From Hexactinellida sp. DTS-2022 (taxonomy: Eukaryota; Porifera; Hexactinellida), in the NCBI GenBank assembly GCA_028753945.1, contig JAPNXP010000003.1, forward strand, positions 1,054,001-1,118,000: 64,000 bases of DNA, in the 5' to 3' direction. The notes below the pieces were generated by a model. It was not told the DNA's origin. It did no database searches and saw only the letters and a program-made list of their open reading frames with translations. Shown here piece by piece: positions 1 through 11,812 of the stretch; the first letter of the stretch is position 1; the number at the start of each line of letters is the position of its first letter. Both the position numbers and the translations under genes were made by a program.

Positions 1-75
1 CAATGGATATCCATGGATATCCATGGATATCCACAAAATATGGTCTGGATATGGATATGGATATGGATGCGATTT
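1..75. repeat. Short tandem repeat, ATCCATGG/GGATAT units
   Basis: Three copies of a 10-bp ATCCATGGAT-type unit are followed by four GGATAT hexamers. It is simple sequence with no coding meaning. Confidence 0.8.
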
Positions 76-95
76 TTCATCTCCACGGCAAGCCT

Positions 96-620
96 GAAGA
101 AAACGTACCCTCGAATGAGATTATAGGCCATAAAAGTTTTAAATTTCACATATTAATTTTTTTAAAAATCAATTGTTGTTTATTTTCGTCAATGATAGAT
201 TGAATAGAGTAATGATACCTCCAATCTTACCATTGTTTAGGAATACAATACTGATAATCGTTCAAAGTGGGGAAACCAGTGATTCGCTCTACAAAATAGC
301 TCATAACTCTGAAAATAAGCTTGGACCAGACTGCCAACTATGTACAAACGATATTTATGGTCCTTCGGCATTACTTAGTCCAAAATGAAATAGGGTCATG
401 TTGAGTTTTGGACTAAAATTTGGGTTTTTTTCATGTTAAAAGTGAAAGCTGAGAGATCAAAGTTGCAAAAGGATTTTGAAGGAAAAAAAAATTAATGGCC
501 ATATTTGATATATATAGTACGAAAATATAGTAAGATGACGAATCCGAAAAACATTCAGAAAATTTCACCTTAGAGGTCACTTTTGGGAGCTAATTAAAAA
601 AAAAATCTGCCACTAATCCT
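96..620 (+). repeat. Dispersed repeat C, copy 1
   Basis: Bases 96-400 match 33822-34135 in the same direction, including the stretch around GTAATGATACC and GGTCCTTCGGCA. The continuation at about 480-620 matches 15715-15850 in reverse orientation, around GGTCACTTTTGGGA. No long reading frame is present. It looks like an old non-coding interspersed repeat; I found no termini. Confidence 0.7.
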
Positions 621-1104
621 GTTATTTTAATATCGTTTTTCCAACGAATATTTCTGATTACTTTCACTGCTTGGGGCTTTTATTCGCATTGAAGTGCGCG
701 TGTTGGTTTCTATAAGTAGTGCTTTATAGATGGTAGGTATATACGTTTGCTCGTGAACGACGAAATATAAGGGCATGCCTCTGAATTAAAATAATGGACC
801 ATAGATATGTTAGAAGTGCATTGGTTAAAGCTAACAAATTATAATCTCATTTATTCACTTTGATATTTTTATCATAAAATTCGTCATGATTTTTTATGAA
901 TGTTTTGACGACAATAATAAGTACCATTTTTTTAGAAATTGTTCGTTTAAAACTTTGTATAGTTATTTTTTAACATTATTTTCCATAGTTATGTTTCTCA
1001 ACGAATTAACTTATTTTCTCTGACTCAATTAGTTACTTTATCTATTTTACAAGGATAATTGGTTTTATTTTAGCTACTTCTATTCCACTGCTCATTAAAC
1101 AATA
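621..1104. other. AT-rich intergenic DNA
   Basis: No reading frame, RNA gene or clear repeat end was seen here. Confidence 0.5.
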
Positions 1105-1547
1105 CAGTGGAACCCCGCGTATCGGGGCACCTCCGTCCAAGCGCTCAGCGCCACGATACGAGGGAGTGCCCCGATAAGCGGGGTTCTAAGAAAACTCCAA
1201 TATGTTTGGTTAAAACAATTAAGTTAGCACCTACACAACAAATCATACACATATAGTCAAAACCTAGAGATAAGGCTGATATTTAAGCAGTACTACACAT
1301 TACAATTTCACATTATACTTTACCTACACTACGTGTCACAAATCTATGATATTCACGGAATTTATTTTTTGAAAAACTCCCCCGATTACCTCAGCACGAG
1401 TCTCTAGCGTGAGTGGGTGACGCTAAGCGGCCATTACAAAGAATACTAAGCTGCTCAAAAGTAAAAAGCATGTTACTCAAGAGAAATAATCTTCGGTGGA
1501 GTGCCCCGATAAGTGAATGGCGCCCCAATACGCGGGGTTATTTTTAA

Positions 1548-2244
1548 GGTTCAGGTATACTCCACAAATTTCGAATATTTTGATAAAATCCAAATCATTG
1601 TCTATTTCTCTTTTATTGCATTTTGGGATTGTATTGATACCAATGAGTACTCTCAAGAGATTTCTAAGAAAAATTCCTATTATTTTTCCAGTTTGACACA
1701 CTTTGGTCGCCTCAATTTAGGAATAATTGCTGTAAATTTTTTTTCAAAAGCCGCTATCTCAAAACTAACATTTTCAGAATTGCGGAAGCAGTCATTTTGT
1801 CAATTTTGGTAGTAGAATCAAAAACTCAACGGTTTCGGAAAGATCTCGTAAAGATACAACTTTTCAGTGCTGCGATTTACCCTAATATGAATAGTTCATC
1901 TGTTTTTTGTATTTTGGATGAGGAAAATATTCATTTGAAAATCGACATCACATAAAAGTATTTGAAATCCAGAAAAATGTAGATATTCACAATTCCAGGA
2001 CTCAAAAGTTATATTACATCCAGCTAAACACATTTTATCAATAATATTCTTGCTACTGTTAATCTTTTCTGATTGATTAATTCCGCAAAAATGGTAAATT
2101 GAAAAAAAGATTTTTTCTCTATTAGTTTATTTGCCAATATTATTGTATTTTTGGCATCCTGAGGATCAAGTAAATCCGCTGTAAAAAAATTAATTCATTC
2201 GGGTAAATACTTATGGTAGAAGTACTCTAGAGTATACCTGAACC
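1548..2244. mobile_element. TTAA-target element, copy 1 (697 bp)
   Basis: The element starts GGTTCAGGTATACTC and ends GAGTATACCTGAACC. TTAA lies on both sides (1544-1547 and 2245-2248). Copies with the same ends are at 12084-12782 and 35657-36351. TTAA duplication is shared by piggyBac and Kolobok superfamilies; no transposase is present, so I do not choose between them. It sits inside the pogo-like element, so it is younger than that element. Confidence 0.85.
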
Positions 2245-2301
2245 TTAAAGGGAAAAAACCAAATTCTCAACCGACTGCCACGATGCGAGGGGTGCCCCAA
2301 T

Positions 2302-2915
2302 CAGTGGTGTCATGCTGTGGGAGCGGGTGGGAGCGCCGCTCCCATAGTGTTTCAGATTGTGGGAGCGCCGCTCCCATACTTGACTTTTAAATTTTATTAT
2401 TTGCGGTTTGTGAGACTATAACAAGTTATTTAACAACTAGGTTGATATGGCTTACAATTCTGCCCAATATAAACGTGGAGTTAAAACTAGTAATTCCCAA
2501 TCTCAGAAATATAATGAGATATTGAAGAACAGTCAACTCCCGTTATAATGAAGTAATCGGGATCGTGGTTTCATTTAGTTTTAGGCAGAGTTTGTTATAA
2601 CCGGAGTAAATCAATAGCTTAGCCTTTGAGGGTATATGGGATTTAAATCACTTCGTTATAAGCAAAATTTAGTTAATACCATTTCGGTATAGCGAAAGTT
2701 TTAATAATGTAATATGATAGAAGGATTTCCTGAACATTGAATGACTTCAATATAAGCAGGTACTTTGTTAAATCCGACTTCGTTATAACGGGAGTTAACT
2801 GTACTAGTGGTTTGTTATTTTGTGAGTGATTACTTAATCATTTACTTGTCAATTTATTCAATTTTAGGAATCACACTACCGCTCCCATAGTTATAAATAG
2901 AGCAGAGCACCACTG
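2302..2915. mobile_element. hAT-type MITE (614 bp)
   Basis: Ends CAGTGGTG and CACCACTG are inverted, and the subterminal GGGAGCGG/CCGCTCCC is repeated. The flanks GCCCCAAT (2294-2301) and GTCCCAAT (2916-2923) are an 8-bp duplication with one mismatch, as expected for hAT. No transposase is encoded. It contains a further pogo-like MITE. Confidence 0.78.
2530..2801. mobile_element. Pogo-like MITE (272 bp) nested in the hAT MITE
   Basis: Inverted ends CAGTCAACTCCCGTTATAA and TTATAACGGGAGTTAACTG enclose AT-rich sequence. TA follows the right end; the left TA is not preserved. It carries no coding capacity. Confidence 0.7.
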
Positions 2916-3013
2916 GTCCCAATACGCGAGTGCCCCTTGCCGCGGGGTTCCACTGTAATTAATTGGTTGTTGTGGCTTGTTTCCTAGCTTATTTAGCCAG
3001 TCTTGATAATTTG

Positions 3014-3483
3014 ATGCCTAACCAGTGCTCCTCACCTGGATGCCGTGGTAATTAGCGTGGTTAACCATACACACCAGTTTTTAAACTTCCAACTGACCCA
3101 CCAGAACTACGTCATCAATGGGTAAGAGCACTTCATCGAGTGGACATTGAAAATTTTAAAACGTATATGTTTGCCAACTTCACTACCACCCCGAGGACAT
3201 TGTCACTGTAGAAATTCTTTTGCAATCTGACGGAAGTGTCACCAAAAAGTTTCGAGATAGACCAAAACTTCGTCCAAATGCAGTGCCTTCTCTCTTACCA
3301 GGATGCCCTACATATCTTTCGACAGCGTCTCTGGACAGACCCACTCGACTTACACGAGACTCAAAAGAAGGACAACAATTTGCACAAGCTCTCCAACTTA
3401 CCCTCGAGCAACTAAAACGTGAGGATTTAACCATACACGGCCCAGCTGTACACGTTGTAACAGTGCCACATTGGTGGATATAA
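3014..3483 (+). pseudogene. THAP-domain protein remnant (transposase-related or host THAP gene)
   Basis: The frame opens with ATG at 3014 and reads MPNQCSSPGCRGN, which fits the start of a THAP zinc finger with its first two cysteines (residues 5 and 10). Two stops follow, TAG at 3053 and TAA at 3062, and then the frame continues with PVFKLPTDPPELRHQWVRAL, a THAP-like core. Near 3178 the frame shifts, and the sequence continues with YHPEDIV and later RPKLRPNAVPSLLPGCP, resembling the post-domain segment of THAP proteins. The CxxH half of the C2CH site is lost, with the expected cysteine replaced. THAP domains bind DNA and occur in P-element-type transposases and host regulators; nothing here separates the two. 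With two stops and a frameshift it is not functional as written. Confidence 0.75.
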
Positions 3484-5402
3484 TTATCAAAATTGCAAAA
3501 AATCTCGGATTCAGGCTTTATTTTTAAGAAGTTATAGTTTTTGGATATCATAATACCAATTACTATAAACAACGGTTTCAGCATAATGGATTGATTGAAT
3601 AAGCGCTCTGGAGTTTATTGTTTTCGTGTGGAAAATTTACCAGAGTTTTTCTGAAAATCCCAGATAATATAGTTTGGTTTGTTTTAATGATTCTCATCGA
3701 ATAGTATTCATAATGTATTTGCCAAATCAACGTATTATGAACCAGATATTAACTAGTGTATTTTAATTTCACCATACCAATTCAATTTGTAATAATACTG
3801 TGGCTTATTCAACGTCCCGGCCAAATTTGAATCAATTTTGTGCTTAGAAAATGACAAACGCGCTTCGCAAAGCAGCAGAAAACAACTGCACAACAATCGC
3901 TTCGCAGTTGTTTTCAATGTTTAATTATTCATTCGAAATGATATCGCAAATAATAGCAAAAATAGTCAAAATTCGAAATCTTAATGAATAGGTCATCAAA
4001 GCGTGCATTAAATTAATTCGACGATACAATTAACATTTAACAAACAAAGAATTCAGTCCCACAAAATATTATGGCTTTATTAACTTGACTAAAGAAACAT
4101 AGTGATCCGATACTTTCGAACTATATTCATTTTTTATTCTGTAAATTTTGTACAAATAGAAGATATTAGAAATCAGAAGTGAATATTGCCTAAATTGCTC
4201 TATTAGATCAAGATAAATTGACGCAGCCAAGCTTAAAATAAAAAAATTATTTTATCTTCGGTTTAAAATTTATCAATTTTACCACATAATTAATATGAAT
4301 GAAACCAAATTGTTTTTTTATTACTAACTTAATTAATATCTCCTTCCTAATGTATACATGCAATAAACTAATACTATTTAAGTTGTACGTATATCTACCC
4401 GTTGGTTAATTTGTAAATTTAGATTCATAGAATTTAATGTTTGAAATAAATATTCCCTGGCTTGTGTATATGATAAAAACGATTGGATGGAAGTAAGGGT
4501 GCTTCGACTGAAATCACTATTAGCCCTATGAGAGATTTCGAGTCCCTGATCTTTTGTGAACTTTTTGAATCGAAACATAAATGCTTTTTATCTAACTAAG
4601 AGTATCGGCAATTCAGTATAACTTTCATTATTATATTTTCGGCATGCTATTGAATTCTTTAGAAATAAGGCTTCCATAGTAATAACACTGTAGTGTTGAA
4701 ATTTACTTAATTAATTTGAAGAAACTATAGAAGCTAGAGTTTCAAAAACTTCAGGGATATTTCTTAACCACTATTAGAAAAAAAGTGATGCACTTCTGGA
4801 TAAATCGGGTCAGTGTAATGTTTCAGGAAATTAAAACGAAAGGAAATAGACAAAAAGAGTCAATAAAATTCGATATTTTGCCTTTCTTGGATCAAATATA
4901 TAAAATCTATTGCACGATCAGTACCAAGTTGCATCATAAATTTACTTATACAAATACTAGTATCTCCAAAATTTTCAGAGTTCTAGACGTATTCTTTCGC
5001 TTAGAATTAATTCATTGAAGTGTAAAATTATGGGTTTTGAGATATTAGTGATTAAAGTTATATAAATTATTCTTACAGACAATAGATAAGATTCACTGGT
5101 GTTTCATCATTGTTTGCCATCTTCCGTTAAGCTACCGTTCGCTAAATCATTTAAATATATAATTCGCAATAATTAATCGAATTCCATACAACTCGCTGCG
5201 TATTATCTGAGTCCGCTTTCTTTTGGGACATCCTTTCCGGAAATAATACAGCGATAACGTGGTGACTAATGTTGTAATAGTATAATATGTATACACTAGT
5301 TGGGATACAGTAAGTATATACTAAATATATATTAGAATTGACTTGAAATATGTTATATAGTCAAATAATCTGTTGATAATGCATAAGAAAAGAAATATAT
5401 AT
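3484..5402. other. AT-rich DNA with a decayed Helitron-like hairpin
   Basis: No gene was recognised. Around 3855-3920 the motifs CGCTTCGCAAAG and AACAATCGCTTCGCAGTTGT resemble the hairpin-rich ends of the Helitrons elsewhere in the window, but no CTAG-type terminus could be placed. Confidence 0.45.
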
Positions 5403-5474
5403 GCAGATCAGGGATTCGAACCCATGATCAACTGATTGTTGGCCATATATGTTAACCACTGAGATATATGTGCT
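5403..5474 (-). tRNA. tRNA-like pseudogene or tRNA-derived SINE head
   Basis: Read on the minus strand, this 72-nt stretch has a perfect pol III B box (GGTTCGAATCC) and an A-box-like TATCTCAGTGG at the right spacing. The acceptor ends pair at about five of seven positions. The D and anticodon arms do not fold well, so I cannot give an anticodon. It is most likely a tRNA pseudogene or the head of a SINE; no second copy was seen. Confidence 0.45.
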
Positions 5475-6596
5475 CATCAAGATTAGTTTATATGATAGAA
5501 TTATTTAAGTGCACGATATATTACCTAAATATCAAAGAATGTCATTTGCGATAATGAATAATGCTGAATCATCAATAATTACGTGACTAAATTGGCATTC
5601 TGAATACTTTGGAAGAATTTAATTCAAAGATTTTTCACTTCTCAAATAATTCTACGATATATTAGCTTCATTTCAAAGTATGAACTCTCTTTTCAATTTT
5701 GCAACTAAATCTCCCAAATTTTCAGTCGAAGCATCCTTAAATCAATTAGAAACAGATTTATTTTGTATCATAGTGCCTGTGGAAAACCCAATGTGTATTT
5801 ACGAGATATCGATTAAATAATATATTTATTTGATATATTGTTGCTTGTTTTCTGGTTAAAATTATTTGATTATTTTCTGAAAATGGCTTATAAGTTATTT
5901 ATTCTCAAAACAATTCTGGACTTGGTGCACAAATTGATTGGTAATACTTTTTCAAATGACGATAAATATCAAGAAATGAAGAAATATGTGGCTAAGCTCA
6001 ATGGTCACTGGTTGCAAGTCAATATTTCTTTGCATTCAGTAAACGCAACCTACGACTAGTCAGGACTGTGACGTAATGGGTAAAATCAAAACTATTAACA
6101 ATGTCAATTCAATTAGTATATCAGTTCCTTTACCTTACTATAGAGTATTTGAAAAATAACTAACGTCATTGATTTCATTCTTAAACTTGCCTATATTCAA
6201 TGAAAACATATATAGCGTTGCTATGTAATATAAGCCATAGATATTTCTAGTAGAAAATCACGGTAACATGAAACACTTTGTTTTACTTCATTACTAGTCA
6301 AATCAATATGCATTCAAATTGGGTATACGTTAAAATCACCAATATTATCGAAATTTATAAATTTACAGGGAATTCAAGAATTTAGATCAATTTTTCGATG
6401 GAATTTCCCTATTTTTTAGAAATGTGGCCATACAACTTTGCGAAAATAGAAAAAAGTATGTAAACGCTCTGAACGATATTTAGATATATATATAAACTAC
6501 ATCTCCCAGAAATTTCAAGTTGATATGATAAATATTCACGGAGTTCTATAGCTTTTTCCACAGCCGGTATTAGAAAATATTTATGTGGAGAAGAGG
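5475..6596. other. AT-rich intergenic DNA
   Basis: Only short chance frames are present. No domain, repeat end or RNA gene was recognised. Confidence 0.5.
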
Positions 6597-6604
6597 GTTT
6601 AGAA

Positions 6605-9006
6605 CAGTGTTTCTTAACCAGGGGTGCTGGCACCCCTGGGGGTGCTGAAATCAATTTTAGGGGGTGCTGGAAAGTTCCCTAACATGTGCAGTACAATATT
6701 TTTTAGAAAAAATATTAATTGCATGGTCGCAGATGCTTCAGCCTAAATTTCGAATATTTGTTATCTTTACTATATATTCATATTATATTGTGATGTCTTG
6801 TGAAGATTTTTAAACATTTACTTGTGTTCTTTCTCGATCACAGATTTGTGATTTACTTGTTAGTCAATTTAATACACATGTCAAAAATTCGGAAGTGGAG
6901 TGATGAATATGTCAGATATGGTTTCGCTGCCTTCCTGAATAATAGTGGAGGTCCAGACCGAGCACAATGCATGACCTGCCATTTCATAATGTGCAACTCG
7001 AATTTGAAGCCTGCGAGACTTCGAGAACACCAGGCGAAGCATCCAGCAGAACAAGAAGAAAGTCTGGAGGCCCTACAAGCCAAGAGGGCTAGATATGACC
7101 AGAAAGGTACGTTACCTCGACTTTTTGAGCCAGTGCAAAAACCACTTGTTCAAGCTTCCTACGAAGTAGCATTCCTTTGCATAAGAGAGAAAGGTTCGCA
7201 TTCTGTCCCAGAAAGTCTGATTAAACCATGCGCCATTCGAATGGTGGAACTGGTCTTGGGAAATGAAGCAGCAAGAAGATTATGGAAGTCCCTCTGTCTA
7301 ATGATGTCATCGCAGGCCGAGTTGCAGATATGAGCTGCAACATCTTGGACCAGGTTGTACAGGAGATTAAGGATAGTCCAATTCGCATCAGCTTGCAGTT
7401 GGATGAATCGACAGATATTTCGAACATAAGTCAATTGATTGTGTATACCAGGTACATCAAAGACTGTGGAATCAAATACGAGTTCCTATTTTGTCAGGGT
7501 TTGCAAACAACCTCCAAGGCAGCAGATGTATTTCGACTCGTAGACGAGTTCTTTCAGAGGCATCAGATCAAGTGGGAGAAAGTAGGGTCGGTCTGCACGG
7601 ATGGGGCGCCAGCTATGATTGGGCATAGCTCTGGCTTCGCTGCATTAGTAAAGGAAAGAGTGCCAGATCTCATAATGAATCACTGTGTTCTTCACCGCCA
7701 TGCCCTGGCAGCAAAGACGTTGTCGCTTCATCTCAAGGATGCACTCTCTATTTGTGTTCAAGTTGTAAATTTCATCAGGGGTCGTCCTTTAAACCACAGA
7801 ATGTTCAAGGTATTATGTGAGGAGATGGGTAGTGAGAATGTTGTCCTTCTATTCCACACGGAAGTACGCTGGTTGTCTAGTGGGAAAATCTTGACCAGAA
7901 TTGCAGAACTCCATGTTGAGATCGCTTTATTCCTCAAAGAACATAAGAATATGTATGCAGAAAACTTTGAAGATGAAATGTTCATCCACTCTGTGTCCTA
8001 TTTAGCAGACATTTTCAGCCATTTGAATGACCTTAACTTGTCTATGCAAGGAGCGGGTGCCAATGGTCTTATTTGTGCTGAGAAGGCGGAAGCCTTCAAG
8101 ATGAAGCTATCACTCCGGAGGCGCCGAGTCCAGGAAGGGAACATTGGAAACTTTCCTACGTTGGACGAGAAGTTGGGAGACAATACATTATTCCCCATCC
8201 TTGCAGAAAGCATTGCTGCTCACCTCTCACATCTCGAGACCACTATGATACATTACTTTCCAAAGGATCGAATAATTGCAGAATGGATTCATCAGCCCTT
8301 TCTGGCAGAAATGTGCGATGACGACAGCCTAAAAGCGGAGCATATCGATCTACGGTGATTCAAGGTTGTCAAATAAAATTTCGAACGTTAACGCTATCTG
8401 ACTTCTGGTGAGGCCAATTGGTAGCATTTCCCGGATTAGCGAAGTCAGCACTGGAGAGAATTATTCCATTTCCTACCACCTATCTGTGTGAGAAAGCATT
8501 TTCAACCATGCTTCATATAAAAACAAAGGCCAGGAACCGTCTCCAAGCTGGCCTGTATCACGACATGAGGGTGGCTTTGGCTGAAACCAAGCCTGATTTT
8601 GATAAACTTGTGGCCCAAAAACAACAACAAAAATCACACTGATGTGAATTATTACCCCCCTCTCTATATTAGTCTTTCTAGCTTGATTTTATTCTTTCTA
8701 TTAATGTTCATTCATTTTTATTATGATAATCACTTGAGTGATTGATGGATTATTTAACCCATGTAGGATGGCATTGGCACTGTAGTACTTGTAGTTCAAT
8801 GCAAGGGGCATTGACGGTAGGTACGGCAATCTAAATCAACCATGGGTCCTCACCATACGAAATTGATGGTAATACATTCTCCGCCTGTAAACGAGGGAAT
8901 CAGACCCCAAATTAGGTATCCTAACTTGGCACTGATCTAAGGGGGTGCTAGACAATCTAGGATGACGCCAGGGGGTGCTGAGGTCAAATAAGGTTAAGAA
9001 ACGCTG
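6605..9006 (+). mobile_element. hAT element (Buster/ZBED5-like), 2402 bp
   Basis: The element begins CAGTGTTTCTTAACC and ends GGTTAAGAAACGCTG. Both sides carry the same 8 bases, GTTTAGAA (6597-6604 and 9007-9014), an exact target duplication. Subterminal GGGGGTGCT repeats occur at both ends (about 6640-6670 and 8940-8980). The interior encodes one transposase on the plus strand, broken by a frameshift and later stops. The intact duplication and few lesions suggest a moderately recent insertion. Confidence 0.92.
6878..8642 (+). pseudogene. hAT transposase, ZBED5/Buster-like, disrupted
   Basis: The likely start is ATG 6878 (MSKIRKWSDEYVRYGF). A BED-type zinc finger follows, with CMTC and an H-x4-H pair (REHQAKH). 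Near 7265-7285 the frame shifts by one base. The second part holds the RNase H-like core: the first catalytic Asp in [10 protein letters not shown], the second in [10 protein letters not shown], the CxxH of HCVLHRHAL and the helical region around [12 protein letters not shown]. After 8358 the frame has stops and shifts, but the C-terminal dimerisation segment is recognisable at 8418-8642 (IPFPTTYLCEKAFST, with the third acidic residue). It would cut and reinsert hAT DNA in the nucleus. Two or more lesions make this copy inactive, though the match to animal ZBED5-type proteins is clear. Confidence 0.9.
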
Positions 9007-9014
9007 GTTTAGAA

Positions 9015-9780
9015 GGACACAATAGTGGCACAAACCTTCAATACTTCTGACAGAAAATGGTTTGAAGATAATTGAAGCAGTACATATTCCTCGAAAACGA
9101 TTACTGTTAGTATTAGCAAGTTAAAGCTATGCTTTTGCACAACTCTGATTTTCATGATCGATGGTTGTGATGGTCCCATGACACCTCCACATATGGGAAT
9201 GGGCTTCTTAGCATGGTAACTATTTGGAAAATAGTCCAATTTGTTATTCTAATGATATATGCATGATATATTTATGTGAATAATCGATTAGAGCTAAGCT
9301 CTGCTTTCTCTAGTTTATGAGATACAAAATTGCTGAATCATCAAATGTGGCACATATCCATGCCCATATATGGTCATTTGAAAAAACGGGGCGTCTGAGG
9401 GTCACAAAATGTATTAGGGACGCATAGGAAGTCGTATATTGCCAGCCTTTTTCACTAGTGCATTTTAATTCTAGGTGCACGGGTGTCTGAGAAATGTATT
9501 CAGAGGGGGTGTGTTAGAAATAGGACCCCAAGGATAGTTAATGGCCCTAACTTTGCGAATTTTCACTTTCTATGTGATTTTTTTATCAATTTTGTTTTTT
9601 TTCCAACAGACTATCTAATGGGCCAGGTATATTCAAGGAAAATCACCAAATACCATGTCAGTTACAGCAAACATTCCATCTGAAAGTGCTGAACCACTGA
9701 AAAAGTGCACTCTGCACCCCAAATATCGACTTATAGAGGTAAAATTAGTCGAGATATTGTACGTTTGACCTTTGCATATC
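9015..9780 (+). repeat. Dispersed repeat D, copy 1
   Basis: Blocks around CATGACACCTCCACATATGG (9178) and GGGGCGTCTGAGGGTCACAA (9390) recur in the same order at about 11060-11370 and 33480-33800. The following AT-rich part at 9500-9700 is a weak relative of repeat C. It is non-coding and termini were not found. Confidence 0.65.
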
Positions 9781-10352
9781 CTTGGGTGCTTAATCAAGCG
9801 TCTATAGACGAAATAATTTTTTTTGAGATTTTGTAGCCATTTGCAAAATTAGTACTCGTAGGTAGCGTTAATGCAATCAAGGATAATCCATTTTCTGGAT
9901 CCTGCATTCTATATGGATTGTAATTTCAAACTATATTCCAACATAGATAGTGGAAAACATTCCGTTGAAATTAAATTCCATTCAAAGAAAACTTGGATTG
10001 ATCAGACTGGAATTTTGAGTTCAATCTAACAATCAACTAACCTTTTTAAAGATTTCTGTAATACGATATTAAGCTTTACATTTGTATATAGTAGCAACTG
10101 AAGAAATTCGTTATAAAAACGGCAAAAATATTGCTTGAAAATCGATAACAGTCACAAATTGCGATCCGTTACAATCATAGTTTCTCCAGAAGAGTCAACT
10201 TTCGTTGCATTTAAGCTTATACTGGGTAAGGGTAATTGAGTGAATTAAATAAAATCTCCAATCCGAAGGACTTGTTTTGTCAACTTGGGAAATATTAGAA
10301 ATCAGAAATCGATTGTACCAACTTTTAATTGAATCTCCAATAGTGGGGTAGC
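9781..10352. other. AT-rich DNA, nothing recognised
   Basis: No supported feature was seen. Confidence 0.5.
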
Positions 10353-10356
10353 TTAA

Positions 10357-11751
10357 CGCTGGTTCCGCCTTGGTCAAATTAGTGAGTTTATACAACACAG
10401 TACTCGTTGATCCTAGTAAGTCAATACTTCCAAGTACATAGGGGCTCATATGTATAGGCTATTTTAAGACTTCTAATATAGGGCTTATAAGCACTGATTT
10501 TTTTTGAAATTCTGGATTTAAGCTCCCATATAGAATAATAAAGTACTAAAAGCTTAGTCTTGAAAATTTGAAAAAGGGCACAGATCTAATTTTTGATCTA
10601 AACCATTATTGCATGTCCCCTTGAGACTTCCTAGGAGCTTCTTAAGAGAAAAAAGTCAAATTTCTCTTGGAATGGCTCGATTAAAAAAAAAAACGGACGG
10701 TTTTCCCACATTTGAGCCACATTTTTGCTCCCAAAGGGCCCCAGTTTGTATTTTAAGGACGAATTCGGACAATCGGAACTGAAACAGGTCTTAGTTTACT
10801 TATTAGAGTGCTATGTTCCAAATCTCAGCGAAATAACTTCATAAAGTTCCCCAGAACTAAGCTTTAAAGAATGTGGCAGTCTATATTTAGATTTGGTGGT
10901 TTTCAGGTGGCAGAGACGATTTTCGACACGTCTACAGCGAAGAATATTGTTCCGGGAAGGAATTGAAATCGGCCATCAAGCTGGAATTCAATCACTGATA
11001 GTGTCTGAAAGTTAGAACTAAGCTCCAGTTCACTTTCGAATTTGGATTTCTCTCTTTCGATGGTCACATGACACCTCCATATATGGGCATTCGAGATTAT
11101 TAGGAAGGTAACCATTTGGTTTTGAGTGATTTTAGACATTGCAATGATTTCGAGATGATATATCAATGTGATTAGTAATTTAGAGCTAAGCTCTAGAGTC
11201 TCTCGTTTAGAAGTTTCAAATTTGCATGTGTCATCAAAATTGGTCACATTCACACTACCATATAGGGCATTTTTGAAAACGGGGCGTCCTAGGCTCACAA
11301 AATGTATTATTTGCATATGGGAAACCATGTATGCTGATCATTTTTCACTAGTGCTATTTTAATTTATCTCCTTTCCTCCCCGAGTTACAATTTAGTTAAG
11401 AATCCGTACCCTGAAGATCGCCGAAGGGCTATAACTTTTGCAATTTCCACTTTTTCCTAAAAATTTTGTTGAGTTGTGCAAAAATTTCCTCAAACAATCA
11501 TATGTCTGAATATTGAAACGTTGTAAATACAATAAATAGTTATTTTAACGTGGGCAACACCTTCGGAGTTATAAAACCGAGTTTTAATATTAAATGACGA
11601 TCTTCTAAAACGGTCATAACTCTGGAAATAATGATCGGATCGATGAAAACCCAAGTCCCATCGATAGATACCATCTTTCCGCAGTATCTATGAAAATATT
11701 GTAAAAATTTGGACATTTCTAATAATGGGTGATTACAAGGCGGAACCAGCG
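10357..11751. mobile_element. TTAA-flanked element with 16-bp inverted ends (1395 bp)
   Basis: The left end CGCTGGTTCCGCCTTG is the exact reverse complement of the right end CAAGGCGGAACCAGCG. TTAA lies immediately outside both (10353-10356 and 11752-11755). This is a second TTAA family, different from the GGTTCAGG family. It encloses a copy of repeat D (about 11020-11370). No transposase frame is present, so it is non-autonomous. Confidence 0.7.
11020..11370 (+). repeat. Dispersed repeat D, copy 2
   Basis: It shares the ATGACACCTCCATATATGGG and AACGGGGCGTCC blocks with copies at 9015 and 33430. The three copies are clearly diverged, so the repeat is old. Confidence 0.65.
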
Positions 11752-11812
11752 TTAACAATAAAATTGTTCAATTTTTGATACAAGCATGAAAATTGGCACA
11801 GACATAGATAAA

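Larger units (their letters stand above)
1105..2955. mobile_element. Pogo/Tigger-like element (non-autonomous), composite
   Basis: The left end CAGTGGAACCCCGCG and right end CGCGGGGTTCCACTG form an inverted repeat, and each is flanked by TA (1103-1104 and 2956-2957). TA duplication with a CAGT start is typical of the pogo/Tigger branch of Tc1-mariner. No transposase frame remains. Much of the length is later insertions: a TTAA element at 1548-2244 and a hAT MITE at 2302-2915. Internal CCCCGATA/TATCGGGG motifs recur as subterminal repeats. Confidence 0.82.

Noticed and set aside
3183-3584. 133-codon minus-strand frame
   Set aside because: It is the shadow of the THAP remnant on the other strand.
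5838-6059. 73-codon frame with a hydrophobic start
   Set aside because: No domain, no similarity within the window, and composition expected of AT-rich noise.
7159-7434. Minus-strand frames across 6.85-8.2 kb
   Set aside because: They are antisense shadows of the hAT transposase.
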